Source of the DNA: Opitutales bacterium
Lineage (GTDB): Bacteria; Verrucomicrobiota; Verrucomicrobiia; Opitutales; T3Sed10-336
Length of the DNA stretch: 45,480 nt
Assembly (NCBI GenBank): GCA_007130045.1
Contig: SLTG01000038.1
Span: 1-45,480 of the forward strand
Direction: 5' to 3'
Shown in pieces: positions 8,763 to 20,072 of the stretch (within the stretch, counting starts at the first letter, position 1; every line of letters begins with the position of its first letter). Under the pieces are notes generated by a model. That model worked only from the letters and a program-made list of their open reading frames with translations. It was not told where the DNA came from and made no database searches. A program made the translations under genes and the position numbers.

Positions 8763-9287
8763 TTCATCCTTCCGGTCGTTCGAGCAAGGCCAACTGCATC
8801 GGTTTACTCTTCGTCAGCCATCCCTATTGTATCAACATGCGCCGGTCCAGCCAACTTCTCCAATGTTTCAGGAGGGGTCCACCATTATGCCTTGATCGGC
8901 AACCTTGTTCCCCAAAGGGAAACGGGGGAAGGCAGCCTCATGAACTTCAAAAACAAACATAACGGTTCAACCCGGGAATTCAAGTGCATTAATATTTTAA
9001 TCGCCCGCTCGGACCGATGAACATTCGATGGTGGATTCATAAAAGTTTTTAGATTATCACAACCTTCCCGAAGTCGCACGGAGCCCGGGTATCCCGAAGT
9101 TTGCGCCTTTGAGAATGGTTTTCCAGCGAGAGACAATTCGAAAAGCATTCAGTTCAATGAAAGATCAAACCGATCTTGCGCGGGACTCGGTTTAACTGGG
9201 GCTTGCACCCCTTTCACAACACGCCCATGCCGGGCACTCACTGAGATGGCGGAGCAAAGCTCAAACCCACTCCCTCAACCCATATAG
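8763..9287. other. Divergent intergenic region upstream of metH
   Basis: About 600 bases separate the divergent kinase and metH genes; this part carries no supported gene. I looked for a cobalamin or SAM riboswitch, the usual metH leader elements, and did not find their conserved boxes. It presumably holds the kinase promoter. Confidence 0.5.
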
Positions 9288-9307
9288 ATATCAAGATATC
9301 GGGATAT
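9288..9307 (+). promoter_or_regulatory. Candidate SahR/ArsR-type operator of metH
   Basis: ATATCAAGATATCGGGATAT is an imperfect palindrome centred on GATATC, with arms ATATCAA and ATATCCC (inverted). From memory it matches 18 of 20 bases of the ATATCAAGATATCTTGATAT-type site described for SahR, the ArsR-family repressor that responds to S-adenosylhomocysteine and controls methionine-cycle genes in Proteobacteria. It overlaps the -10 hexamer of the putative metH promoter, as a repressor site would. The regulator gene is not in the window, and use of this motif in this phylum is inferred. Confidence 0.5.
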
Positions 9308-9310
9308 AAT
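9305..9310 (+). promoter_or_regulatory. Putative -10 element of metH
   Basis: A perfect TATAAT lies 66 bases before the metH ATG and overlaps the candidate operator. No good -35 hexamer is seen 16-18 bases upstream. A TTGACA at 9321-9326 is an alternative -35 but lacks a good -10 after it. Confidence 0.4.
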
Positions 9311-9375
9311 GATGGATCTATTGACATCATGGGCGCAAACTGCCATGGTTTTTGGTTTAACAAATTTTGAGAACT

Positions 9376-13137
<3,762 letters not shown>

Positions 13138-13297
13138 GGCGATTAACGGGAAGCGCCGCACAATCCACACTTGCAATGCCGCCGTCAGGAAACAGAATTT
13201 CCATCGTCGAACATTGAATTCAGTCTTCATGCCGATTCCTCCAGCACCTTCCGATCGACTCCGCGGATCCCCGATTCACCCGGCCGGGATCCGCCGG

Positions 13298-13807
13298 ATG
13301 AATCGCGGTCGACCTTTCCACGTCGTTTGCCGGTTGCTGGCGGTGCTGTTCTTCCTGGCTCCGATGGTCCGGGACGTCGGCGCCGCCGAGATCGTCCGGG
13401 TCATTCCCGAGTATCGCGAAGGGGAATCGTTTCACCGCGTTTCCGAATTCTTTACGGGCCGGGAAAATCCGGGTCGCCGGGCCATCCTGCGTTCCGATCC
13501 CGAAGTCCGCGACGGATTTTATGTGAAAGTCCGGCTTCGCCGAACCGACCGTCAGACCTTTCCTCAGGGAAGCGCGAAACTCGAAGTCGCCATACCCGAC
13601 GAGCAGAAGACACGCGAATACGAGTACGACCTGGAAACGGTCACCCGCCGGCGCCCTCTGGTTCTGATCGGAATTACCGGCGACCACTGGCCCGACGAGC
13701 TCGTGCGTCCGCTGGCATGGAAAATCAGCATCCTTGACTCGGACGGCAATGTTCTCGACTCGGAGCAAAGTTTTCTCTGGTCCATCAACCCGGACGATGA
13801 AAATTAA
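13298..13807 (+). CDS. Small exported protein of unknown function
   Basis: Encodes 169 residues from ATG 13298; an in-frame ATG at 13229 would add 23 polar residues. The start NRGRPFHVVCRLLAVLFFLAP ... VGAAE is a signal peptide. The mature part (IVRVIPEYREGESFHRVSEFF ... YEYDLETVTRRRPLVLIGITG) looks like a single beta-rich domain ending SFLWSINPDDEN. I do not recognise the family. It follows metH by 160 bases and its stop overlaps the start of the next small gene, so it probably forms a transcription unit with the genes to 16133. Confidence 0.7.
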   Translation: MNRGRPFHVVCRLLAVLFFLAPMVRDVGAAEIVRVIPEYREGESFHRVSEFFTGRENPGRRAILRSDPEVRDGFYVKVRLRRTDRQTFPQGSAKLEVAIPDEQKTREYEYDLETVTRRRPLVLIGITGDHWPDELVRPLAWKISILDSDGNVLDSEQSFLWSINPDDEN

Positions 13808-14051
13808 GCCCGGGGCAAGCATCAATCCCTTTCATTCAGCGAATTTCCCGATCGCAATCCGGGACGACGCCTCCGAAACACACGGCGAACTCAACACGGT
13901 CCGCCGCTGCTTTGGCCTCGACGACAGCGTCGCGGTTCCGCGGTTTCCCCTGCCGCGGCAGGCGGTTCGGTTGATCTTTCTCGAGTGGCGGGACCGTCCG
14001 CACGGATTCGATTTTGATCTCGCACAGACCTCATACCAGCCTTTGGGATAA
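13797..14051 (+). CDS. Hypothetical 84-residue protein
   Basis: The ATG overlaps the stop of the upstream gene (ATGAAAATTAA), as in translational coupling, and the stop lies six bases before the HAD-glycosidase start. Codon choice resembles the neighbouring genes (GAC, CTC, GTC and ATC preferred). The product has no signal peptide or membrane helix and no motif I recognise (LDDSVAVPRFPLPRQAVRLI ... WRDRPHGFDFDL). Function unknown. It may be a real gene or a long chance frame; tight packing and codon use favour the first. Confidence 0.45.
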   Translation: MKIKPGASINPFHSANFPIAIRDDASETHGELNTVRRCFGLDDSVAVPRFPLPRQAVRLIFLEWRDRPHGFDFDLAQTSYQPLG

Positions 14052-14057
14052 ATAAAA

Positions 14058-16133
14058 ATGGCGATACGATTCTTCTCATCCGACCTTGACGGAACGCTCC
14101 TGGGCAAACCGGACGCAACGATCGTCTTCAATCGTACCTGGGAAAGTCTTTCTCCGGAAAAGCGTCCGTTTCTATGCTACAACACCGGACGCGTACCCAA
14201 GGACACGCTCAGCATGATCCCGAGGGCGAATCTTCCGAAACCGGATTATCTGATTTGCGGGCTCGGAACCTCGATCTATGATTACAAAAAGAAGGGGTTC
14301 ATCGAAGGGTTCGAACACACGTTGCTTCCGGATTGGGACCGTGAAAAGATCGAGCGAATCGTCCACCAAACCTACGGCCTGGAACGGCAACCGGACCAGC
14401 GCCAGAATCCGTTCAAGTCGTGCTGGTACTACTTCGACGCCTCCCGGGAACAGATCCAGCGCCTGAGGCGGGACCTGTCCGAAGCCGGCCTTGATGTCAA
14501 CGTGATCTACTCGAACGCTAGGGACGTGACAATTCTGCCGCGCTCGGCGAGCAAGGGAAAAGGGCTCAAGTGGTTGATCCAGCACTTGAAGGTCAAACCC
14601 GGCGAAACGCTCGTCGCCGGGGACGGCGGCAACGACAGCAGCATGTTTCAGATCAAGGGCGTCAATGGAATCATCGTGGAGAACGCCCAGCCTGAACTCT
14701 ACGAAGCCACTGTGAAGATGTCCGTCTATTTCGCGCAGGGCTTCAACGCGGACGGCGTCCTCGACGGGCTGCAGCATTTCGGCGTCATTGAGAAGCCCGC
14801 GATCGTCGAGCATCAGGTGATTACCGAAGGGAACTTCGAGCCGGAAATCATCCAGTTGTTCGATCCGTGCGAGATCCAGGAACTTAACGTCGATCAGCGC
14901 GATTTCATCGGGCTTGCGTACGAAAAGGCGATTGATGCGCTTCGGAAGAACATCACTCCTCTCGGATTCTCGGCGTGTTCGGTCACAGACAACGACGCGC
15001 GCGGGACGGACGTAAACTATCACAGCGTGTGGGGACGGGACGGCGCGATCACTATCATCGGCACACTGTCATTGAAAGATCCGGAGTTTCGAAAGTGCCA
15101 GCGAAACACTCTTGAAACGCTCCTTCGCCATATTTCGCCGAACGGCCAGATTCCGGCCAACGTGCGGGTCAGCGACGACACACCGGACTATTCGGGTGTC
15201 GGAGGAATCTGCTCGGTGGACAGCGGCCTCTGGGTGATTATCGCCGCGTACGAGTACGTGCGGGTCACCAACGATCACCAGTTTCTGGATACATATATGG
15301 AAGCGCTTCAACGGGCGATGATCTGGCTGAGCGCGCATGACGGCAACAACGACGCGCTCCTCGAGATCCCGGAAGCCGGAGACTGGACGGATCTCTTCGG
15401 GCGAAGCTACAACGTGCTTTACGACGAAATCATCTGGTACCGCGCGAACGTGTGTTTCGGGCTGATGCTCGAGTGGCAGGGGGAACTCGCGCGCGCCGGT
15501 GACTACCTGCGTTGGTCGCAGACGATCAAGGACGCCATTCTCCGAAAGTTCTGGCCCTCGACGAACGGCTCGGACGTCGCCACCAAAACCTTCGCGGACC
15601 AGCAGTTTTCACTTGGCGATACGAGTTACCTGCTGGCGGAAGTCACCCCGTTCAATTTCAATTGGCGCTGCGACGTTTACGGCAACATTCTTGCCTTTCT
15701 CTACAACGTGCTCGACGTCGATCATGCCAAGATCGCGTTTCGCTTCATGTGGGGAGTGGGAGTCAACCATCCCTGGCCCGTGGCGAATCTCTACCCGGTG
15801 GTCACCGGCGGGGATCCCGATTGGAAGAGCTATTACACGGTAAACCTGCTCAACCTTCCAAACCACTATCACAACGGCGGGATATGGCCGTTTATCGGCG
15901 CGCAATGGGTGCGCTTCATCAACCGGCTCGGATTGCGTGATATCGCTTACCAGGAGTTGGTCCGCCTCGGCAAACTGAACCAGCAGGGCATCTCCGGGGA
16001 ATGGGAGTTCAACGAATGGGCGCACGGCAAGACCGGAATTCCCATGGGCAAGTCCTACCAGGCCTGGTCCGCGGCCGAATTCGTTCACGCGTGCCACGAC
16101 CTTCAGGTGGACAAAAAAGAGTTCCTGACATGA
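14058..16133 (+). CDS. HAD phosphatase (sucrose-phosphatase-like) fused to invertase/debranching-type glycosidase
   Basis: A 691-residue two-domain enzyme. Residues 1-~255 are a HAD-IIB phosphatase of the sucrose-6-phosphate phosphatase type: DLDGTLL (Asp9, Asp11), NTGR, Lys in SASKGKGLKW and GDGGNDSSMF. Residues ~280-690 are an (alpha/alpha)6-barrel glycosidase resembling GH100 neutral invertases and the glucosidase part of debranching enzymes: VWGRDGAITI (candidate acid Asp328), PNGQIPANV, EAGDWTDLFGRSYNVLYDEIIWY, YHNGGIWPF and a C-terminal GEWEFNEWAHGKTG with Glu650/Glu653 as candidate base. No signal peptide, so cytoplasmic. The fusion suggests release of a free sugar from a phosphorylated disaccharide and then its hydrolysis, or control of a compatible solute. 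Sucrose, mannosylfructose and glucosylglycerate are all possible substrates. No sucrose-phosphate synthase is in the window. A strong terminator follows. Confidence 0.85.
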   Translation: MAIRFFSSDLDGTLLGKPDATIVFNRTWESLSPEKRPFLCYNTGRVPKDTLSMIPRANLPKPDYLICGLGTSIYDYKKKGFIEGFEHTLLPDWDREKIERIVHQTYGLERQPDQRQNPFKSCWYYFDASREQIQRLRRDLSEAGLDVNVIYSNARDVTILPRSASKGKGLKWLIQHLKVKPGETLVAGDGGNDSSMFQIKGVNGIIVENAQPELYEATVKMSVYFAQGFNADGVLDGLQHFGVIEKPAIVEHQVITEGNFEPEIIQLFDPCEIQELNVDQRDFIGLAYEKAIDALRKNITPLGFSACSVTDNDARGTDVNYHSVWGRDGAITIIGTLSLKDPEFRKCQRNTLETLLRHISPNGQIPANVRVSDDTPDYSGVGGICSVDSGLWVIIAAYEYVRVTNDHQFLDTYMEALQRAMIWLSAHDGNNDALLEIPEAGDWTDLFGRSYNVLYDEIIWYRANVCFGLMLEWQGELARAGDYLRWSQTIKDAILRKFWPSTNGSDVATKTFADQQFSLGDTSYLLAEVTPFNFNWRCDVYGNILAFLYNVLDVDHAKIAFRFMWGVGVNHPWPVANLYPVVTGGDPDWKSYYTVNLLNLPNHYHNGGIWPFIGAQWVRFINRLGLRDIAYQELVRLGKLNQQGISGEWEFNEWAHGKTGIPMGKSYQAWSAAEFVHACHDLQVDKKEFLT

Positions 16134-16134
16134 A

Positions 16135-16162
16135 AAAGCCCGCGTCCGGAGACGCGGGCTTT
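16135..16162. terminator. Strong intrinsic terminator, possibly bidirectional
   Basis: A perfect 12-base stem (AAAGCCCGCGTC/GACGCGGGCTTT) with a CGGA loop starts one base after the stop codon of the HAD-glycosidase gene. The A-run on the left and short T-run on the right would let it also serve the convergent porin gene. Confidence 0.85.
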
Positions 16163-16188
16163 GGCAAGAACGAAAGGTAAAGTATCGC

Positions 16189-16917
16189 TCAAAACGACAT
16201 CGTTACCGAAGTCGTCCAGTAGAGGAAATCCCGGTCGCTTTCCAGAATAGTATCGTCCAGAGAGTTGCGCCCGACGTAATGAACGCCCGCGGACAATGTG
16301 GACACTTCGCTTAAACGGTAAGGAACCGCGGCGGACACGCCGTAATAGAAATAATCCTCTTCGAACCGGCGGTCCTCGTCGGTGAATCCGACAAACAAAC
16401 CGAGATCGAGGCTTGCCGGAATTTCGCCTCCAAACGGAGCTTTGTATTCGAGGAACGCTTCGGCGGTGAAGCTCTTGTCGATATCGTAATAGATATACCC
16501 CGCGGCGGTCAGCCAGGTGTCGGCAATCTCCTCCAGGCGAATTCCGAGGTAGGGCTCGACGGTATCCTCGCGCAGTCCGGCCATCGGGAAGTGGAAGTAC
16601 GTGGCGCCCAGATCAACAAAGAAATTATGCTGCAGTTCGGCATCGAACCCGGCGTAGACGTTGACTTCGTTTTCAGCGCCTGGAATCCTTGCCCGGGCCG
16701 GAGTGGCCGCCCAGCCGCCCAGATAAAGTTCCCCTGCCGGCGAGCCCTGGGATCTGATATCCACAGAGGGCATGATCGTTGGGCCGGCTTCCTTAACGCC
16801 CCGGAATAGGTACTCGGAAGCAAACCCCACTTCTGTGATGATAGCGTAGTCTTCGGCGTGAAGGGCGGTGCAGCCAACGGCTGACGCGAGAAGCAGTGAT
16901 GTGAGTTTCTTGTTCAT
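16189..16917 (-). CDS. TorF-like outer-membrane porin
   Basis: A 242-residue outer-membrane protein. Residues 1-21 are a signal peptide (NKKLTSLLLASAVGCTALHAED). The mature start contains GFASEYLFRGV, the signature of the TorF family of putative porins (Gcw_chp). Alternating beta strands follow and the protein ends in ...WTTSVTMSF, the terminal Phe expected for BAM-assembled barrels. Length is usual for the family. It probably forms a small barrel for solute passage; the substrate is unknown. A hairpin lies in its leader and the terminator at 16135-16162 is downstream of it. Confidence 0.85.
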   Translation of the reverse strand: MNKKLTSLLLASAVGCTALHAEDYAIITEVGFASEYLFRGVKEAGPTIMPSVDIRSQGSPAGELYLGGWAATPARARIPGAENEVNVYAGFDAELQHNFFVDLGATYFHFPMAGLREDTVEPYLGIRLEEIADTWLTAAGYIYYDIDKSFTAEAFLEYKAPFGGEIPASLDLGLFVGFTDEDRRFEEDYFYYGVSAAVPYRLSEVSTLSAGVHYVGRNSLDDTILESDRDFLYWTTSVTMSF

Positions 16918-16961
16918 TATTATACTTTATTGCGGTTGCTGTTGAGGTTAGAGAAAGAATG

Positions 16962-16981
16962 CCGGGATACCGGTGTCCCGG
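16962..16981 (-). other. Hairpin between recR and the porin gene
   Basis: The 20 bases are self-complementary apart from G:T pairs (CCGGGA ... TCCCGG outer stem). On the minus strand a T-rich stretch (CATTCTTTCTCT) follows, so it may end recR transcription. It could equally fold in the leader of the porin mRNA, 45 bases before the start codon. Confidence 0.4.
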
Positions 16982-17078
16982 AGACATGAATCAACAGTCT
17001 ATAGTTTTCGGACATTCCCCGTTAATCGAGCAATGATAAAAATCGCCGAACTCATAAAAAAGGAGTAAATTACGTGCA

Positions 17079-17672
17079 TTATGAGTACCTCCTCCGGGCC
17101 TCCAGCGCGCTTCTGAGCGTGACCGGGTCGGCATAAAGGACGCCGCCGCCGCTCGGAAGACCGAATCCGATCCGCGTCACCGTCACCTCGTTCGGCACCA
17201 GCGTTTCGGTAATATAATGACAGGTCGCCTCCCCCTCGACATCGTTGGGAAGCGCGAGCACCACTTCGCGAATGCCGCCGGAGGCGAGCCGTTGCGACAG
17301 GGAATCGAAGTTGAGGTCCGAGGGGCCCACTCCGTTGATCGGAGACAGCTTGCCGTGCAGGACGTGGTAGCGGCCTTTGAACGCGGAGGAGCGCTCGAGC
17401 GCCACCTGGTCGAGGACCTGTTCGACCACGCAAAGAAGCGAATCGTCGCGTTCCGTGTCGGAGCAGATGCCGCAAACCTCCGCTTCCGCCAGTCCCCCGC
17501 ATACACGGCACCGACGGATTTGAGAAGCACCCCGCTGAAGTGCCTCGACGAGCTGAGGAAGGCGCTCGGGCCGCTCGACCAACAGGTGAAGGGCCAGGCG
17601 TTCGGCCGAACGAAATCCCAGGCCGGGAAGTCGTTTCAGTTCTTTCTGCAGGTCATCAAACGCGGATCCCAT
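17079..17672 (-). CDS. recR: Recombination mediator RecR
   Basis: Acts with RecF and RecO to load RecA on gapped DNA. In 197 residues (normal length) it shows the N-terminal helix-hairpin-helix (LKRLPGLGFRSAERLALHLL), the four-Cys zinc finger (CRVCGGLAEAEVCGIC), the Toprim domain (LLCVVEQVLDQVALE ... YHVLHGKLSPINGVGP) and the C-terminal Walker-B-like part (ALPNDVEGEATCHYI ... TRIGFGLPSGG). ybaB lies 220 bases upstream on the same strand, the conserved ybaB-recR order, though the gap is wider than usual and dnaX is not next to it. Confidence 0.96.
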   Translation of the reverse strand: MGSAFDDLQKELKRLPGLGFRSAERLALHLLVERPERLPQLVEALQRGASQIRRCRVCGGLAEAEVCGICSDTERDDSLLCVVEQVLDQVALERSSAFKGRYHVLHGKLSPINGVGPSDLNFDSLSQRLASGGIREVVLALPNDVEGEATCHYITETLVPNEVTVTRIGFGLPSGGGVLYADPVTLRSALEARRRYS

Positions 17673-17892
17673 CTATCAAACATGCTGCCCGGAAATCCCT
17701 CCGATGGCAAGCGCAAGGAAAGGGAGCCCGGTCAACTCGATAAGACAATCCGTTACGGTCGATCATCAAACATTCGCACACGCGCACCACTATCCGCGAG
17801 CACGGCGGGCATGCGTCTGAATCGCCCGGGTATCCCGGTTCACGGCGCTGACCGCCTGAATGGATCGGAACGGCTTCCGGGCGCTACGAGAG

Positions 17893-18201
17893 TCAGAACA
17901 TTCCCGGCATGTTGAAGCCGGACGTCACCTTCTGCATCTCCGTCTCATTGTACTCCTTAGCCTTCGTCGCCGCTTCCTGAAACGCCGCGAGAAGCGCCTG
18001 CTCGACCATCTCCTTATCCTCCTTCAAGAACTCCTCGTCGATGTTCAACGAGAGAAACCGCCCGGCTCCGTTGACCTTGATATTGATCGCGCCGCCGCCG
18101 CTGGAAACGTCAAACTGCGTTTCCGCCAGTTCGTCCTGCAGCGACTCGATCTGTCGCTGCATTTTCTGCGCCTGTTTCATCAATTTGCCGACACCTGCCA
18201 T
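17893..18201 (-). CDS. ybaB: YbaB/EbfC nucleoid-associated protein
   Basis: A 102-residue DNA-binding protein of the YbaB/EbfC family, which forms dimers that bind DNA with tweezer-like arms. The start MAGVGKLMKQAQKMQRQIESLQDELA, the central GGGAINIKVNGAGRFLSLNID and the C-terminal LLAAFQEAATKAKEYNETEMQKVTSG are typical. It precedes recR on the same strand, the usual neighbourhood. The role in recombination or nucleoid structure is known only in outline. Confidence 0.93.
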   Translation of the reverse strand: MAGVGKLMKQAQKMQRQIESLQDELAETQFDVSSGGGAINIKVNGAGRFLSLNIDEEFLKEDKEMVEQALLAAFQEAATKAKEYNETEMQKVTSGFNMPGMF

Positions 18202-18350
18202 AAATCACCTGCTGTATAAAGTTTCGTGAAAAGGTTCTCGTTTCAGGTTCTCCGATCGGCCCGGCAGGTCAAGTAAAAGCGAAAGAGAGTTCCTTCCGGT
18301 TTCTCAATCCCGCAGACCCGTTCGAGCAACGTTGCGCCATGCCTTCGATT

Positions 18351-19271
18351 CTACGGGACCGCGCGCTTGAGGATCCGTTCGTAGCCTTCCCTGAAGGTGG
18401 GAAAGACCGGACGCCAGGAGAAGACTTGTTTCAACTTTTCGTTGCTGATGCGGCGATTGCGGGCACGGCGTCTTCCCGGTCTGAAACCTTCCGCTTCGAC
18501 GTCAAACCGCGGCACCCTCCGTCCCGTTTTCATCGCCAGCCACCCGGCCACCTCGCTGCGTTTCGCGGGGCAGTCGTCCACCACATTGTAGATTCCGCCG
18601 GTCCCTGCTTCGCTTCCCTCAATCACCGCCCAAGCGGCCCCGCAAACATCGTCCAAGTGAACCGCGTTCATTATGTCTTCGCCATTTCCGCGAATCGTCC
18701 CGGCCTCCGAAAGAACCCGGTCGAGCATGTAATGCCGGGCCGGGCCGTAGATTCCCGCGAGACGCAGCACGTAGCGCAGCTCCGCCCGCCCGGCGTCTTC
18801 GATCACTTTTCTTTCCGCCTCGAGCAGGACGTCCGCGTATTCGGAGTGACCGCCCGCGGGACATGTTTCATCAACGACCGACCCGTCATCCTGCGGATAC
18901 ACGCCGGTGCTTCCGGTGTACAAGAGGATCGAGGCCCCTCCCCGTGAAAGCCACCGGTTGATCGACTCTTGGCCTCGAACGTAAGACCGCCGATATCCCT
19001 CGACCCCTCCCCCGCCCGAACCGACACAGTTGACCACGATATCCTGCCGGGGCGTGATACGGTCGTGCCAGGCTTCGCTCTCCAGATCGGTGCAGACCAC
19101 GTTGACCGCTCCCATCCTGTTCAGGGCGGCGGCGGTCGCCGGATTCCGAGTCAACGCGCTGACCCGCATTCCCTTCTCCAGTGCCCGGCGGACCAACGCG
19201 CCGCCGACGTACCCGCCGCCGAGTACGGCAATGCTTTCAGTTTTTCGGCCGGAATTTGGATTCATAACCAA
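18351..19271 (-). CDS. NAD-dependent epimerase/dehydratase family protein (extended SDR)
   Basis: A 306-residue atypical extended short-chain dehydrogenase. The N-terminus has the dinucleotide motif IAVLGGGYVGGALVRRAL. A Ser/Thr-rich strand (LYTGSTGVYP) and the RLAGIYGPAR motif follow, as in YeeZ-like epimerases. The usual YxxxK pair is not obvious: the region reads GGHSEYADVLLEAER, with Tyr but no Lys three residues later, so classical SDR catalysis is doubtful. Substrate is unknown. It is divergent from the DJ-1 gene with 45 bases between starts, so the two share a promoter region. Confidence 0.82.
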   Translation of the reverse strand: MVMNPNSGRKTESIAVLGGGYVGGALVRRALEKGMRVSALTRNPATAAALNRMGAVNVVCTDLESEAWHDRITPRQDIVVNCVGSGGGGVEGYRRSYVRGQESINRWLSRGGASILLYTGSTGVYPQDDGSVVDETCPAGGHSEYADVLLEAERKVIEDAGRAELRYVLRLAGIYGPARHYMLDRVLSEAGTIRGNGEDIMNAVHLDDVCGAAWAVIEGSEAGTGGIYNVVDDCPAKRSEVAGWLAMKTGRRVPRFDVEAEGFRPGRRRARNRRISNEKLKQVFSWRPVFPTFREGYERILKRAVP

Positions 19272-19316
19272 ACTTTACGCTTGGCATTCGCACAGTCCAC
19301 GATAGAATAAGAAGTT

Positions 19317-19862
19317 ATGAAAACCGCCGTAATTATTCTCCCCGAAGGATTTGAAGAAATTGAAGCAATCGCCCCCATCGATATCCTTAGAAGGGGCGAG
19401 GTTGCCTGCACGGTCGCCGCCCATCACGAAAACAAGTTTGTCACCGGCAAGACGGGCATCCAAGTCGTGGCGGACAAGCTGTTCAAAGAAGTGGCGGATA
19501 CGGAATTCGATCTTCTGGTCATCCCGGGCGGGCCCGGAATTCGCCATTTGCGAAAGGACCGGAACATTGCCGGATACGTCAAGGCGCATGTCGAAGCAGG
19601 GCGGCTTGTGGGTGCAATTTGCGCCGGTCCGACCCTTCTCAATGACGCGGGTCTTCTCAACGGGAGAAAATACACCGCCCACTTCTCGGTATCCGCCGAA
19701 CTCCCCTCGATCATCGAAGATCAGGCTGTGGTTCACGACGGCAATATCGTGACCTCACGCGGCGCGGGAACCGCCGTCGCCTTCGGCCTTTATCTTCTGA
19801 GCCTCATCCGCGGAAAGCAAACCAGCATGGAAGTTCGGAAAGCGATATGCGTCCCGGCGTGA
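19317..19862 (+). CDS. DJ-1/PfpI family protein (YajL-like)
   Basis: A 181-residue DJ-1 family protein. The nucleophile-elbow Cys102 in GAICAGPTLL, the partner Glu16 in PEGFEEIEA and His in YTAHFS form the expected active site. The N-terminus KTAVIILPEGFEEIEAIAPIDILRRG matches the DJ-1/YajL subgroup more than the PfpI proteases. Family members are linked to oxidative-stress protection and reported glyoxalase or deglycase activity, which is disputed. It is divergent from the epimerase gene. Confidence 0.92.
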   Translation: MKTAVIILPEGFEEIEAIAPIDILRRGEVACTVAAHHENKFVTGKTGIQVVADKLFKEVADTEFDLLVIPGGPGIRHLRKDRNIAGYVKAHVEAGRLVGAICAGPTLLNDAGLLNGRKYTAHFSVSAELPSIIEDQAVVHDGNIVTSRGAGTAVAFGLYLLSLIRGKQTSMEVRKAICVPA

Positions 19863-20072
19863 GCGTTTAAAAAACTGGTAAATTTTTAGTAAGATTCCCG
19901 GTAATCGTCCCCCAACCGGGCTCGCTATGCGAAAGCGGCCTTTACAAGGACCAAAGGTGGGCTTAATTGGTTGTTCATGTCCGGAACGAAAGGCGTCTCA
20001 ATCACACCAGCAACACAGAGCACACCAGGTTGATACTCTTCGCGTCCTCGATTTTGAGAATCTCATCGATTA

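Noticed and set aside
9150-9290. Possible SAM, SAH or cobalamin riboswitch in the metH leader
   Set aside because: A small GGGG...CCCC hairpin is present but the conserved boxes of these riboswitches were not found, and the likely transcription start is downstream of this stretch.
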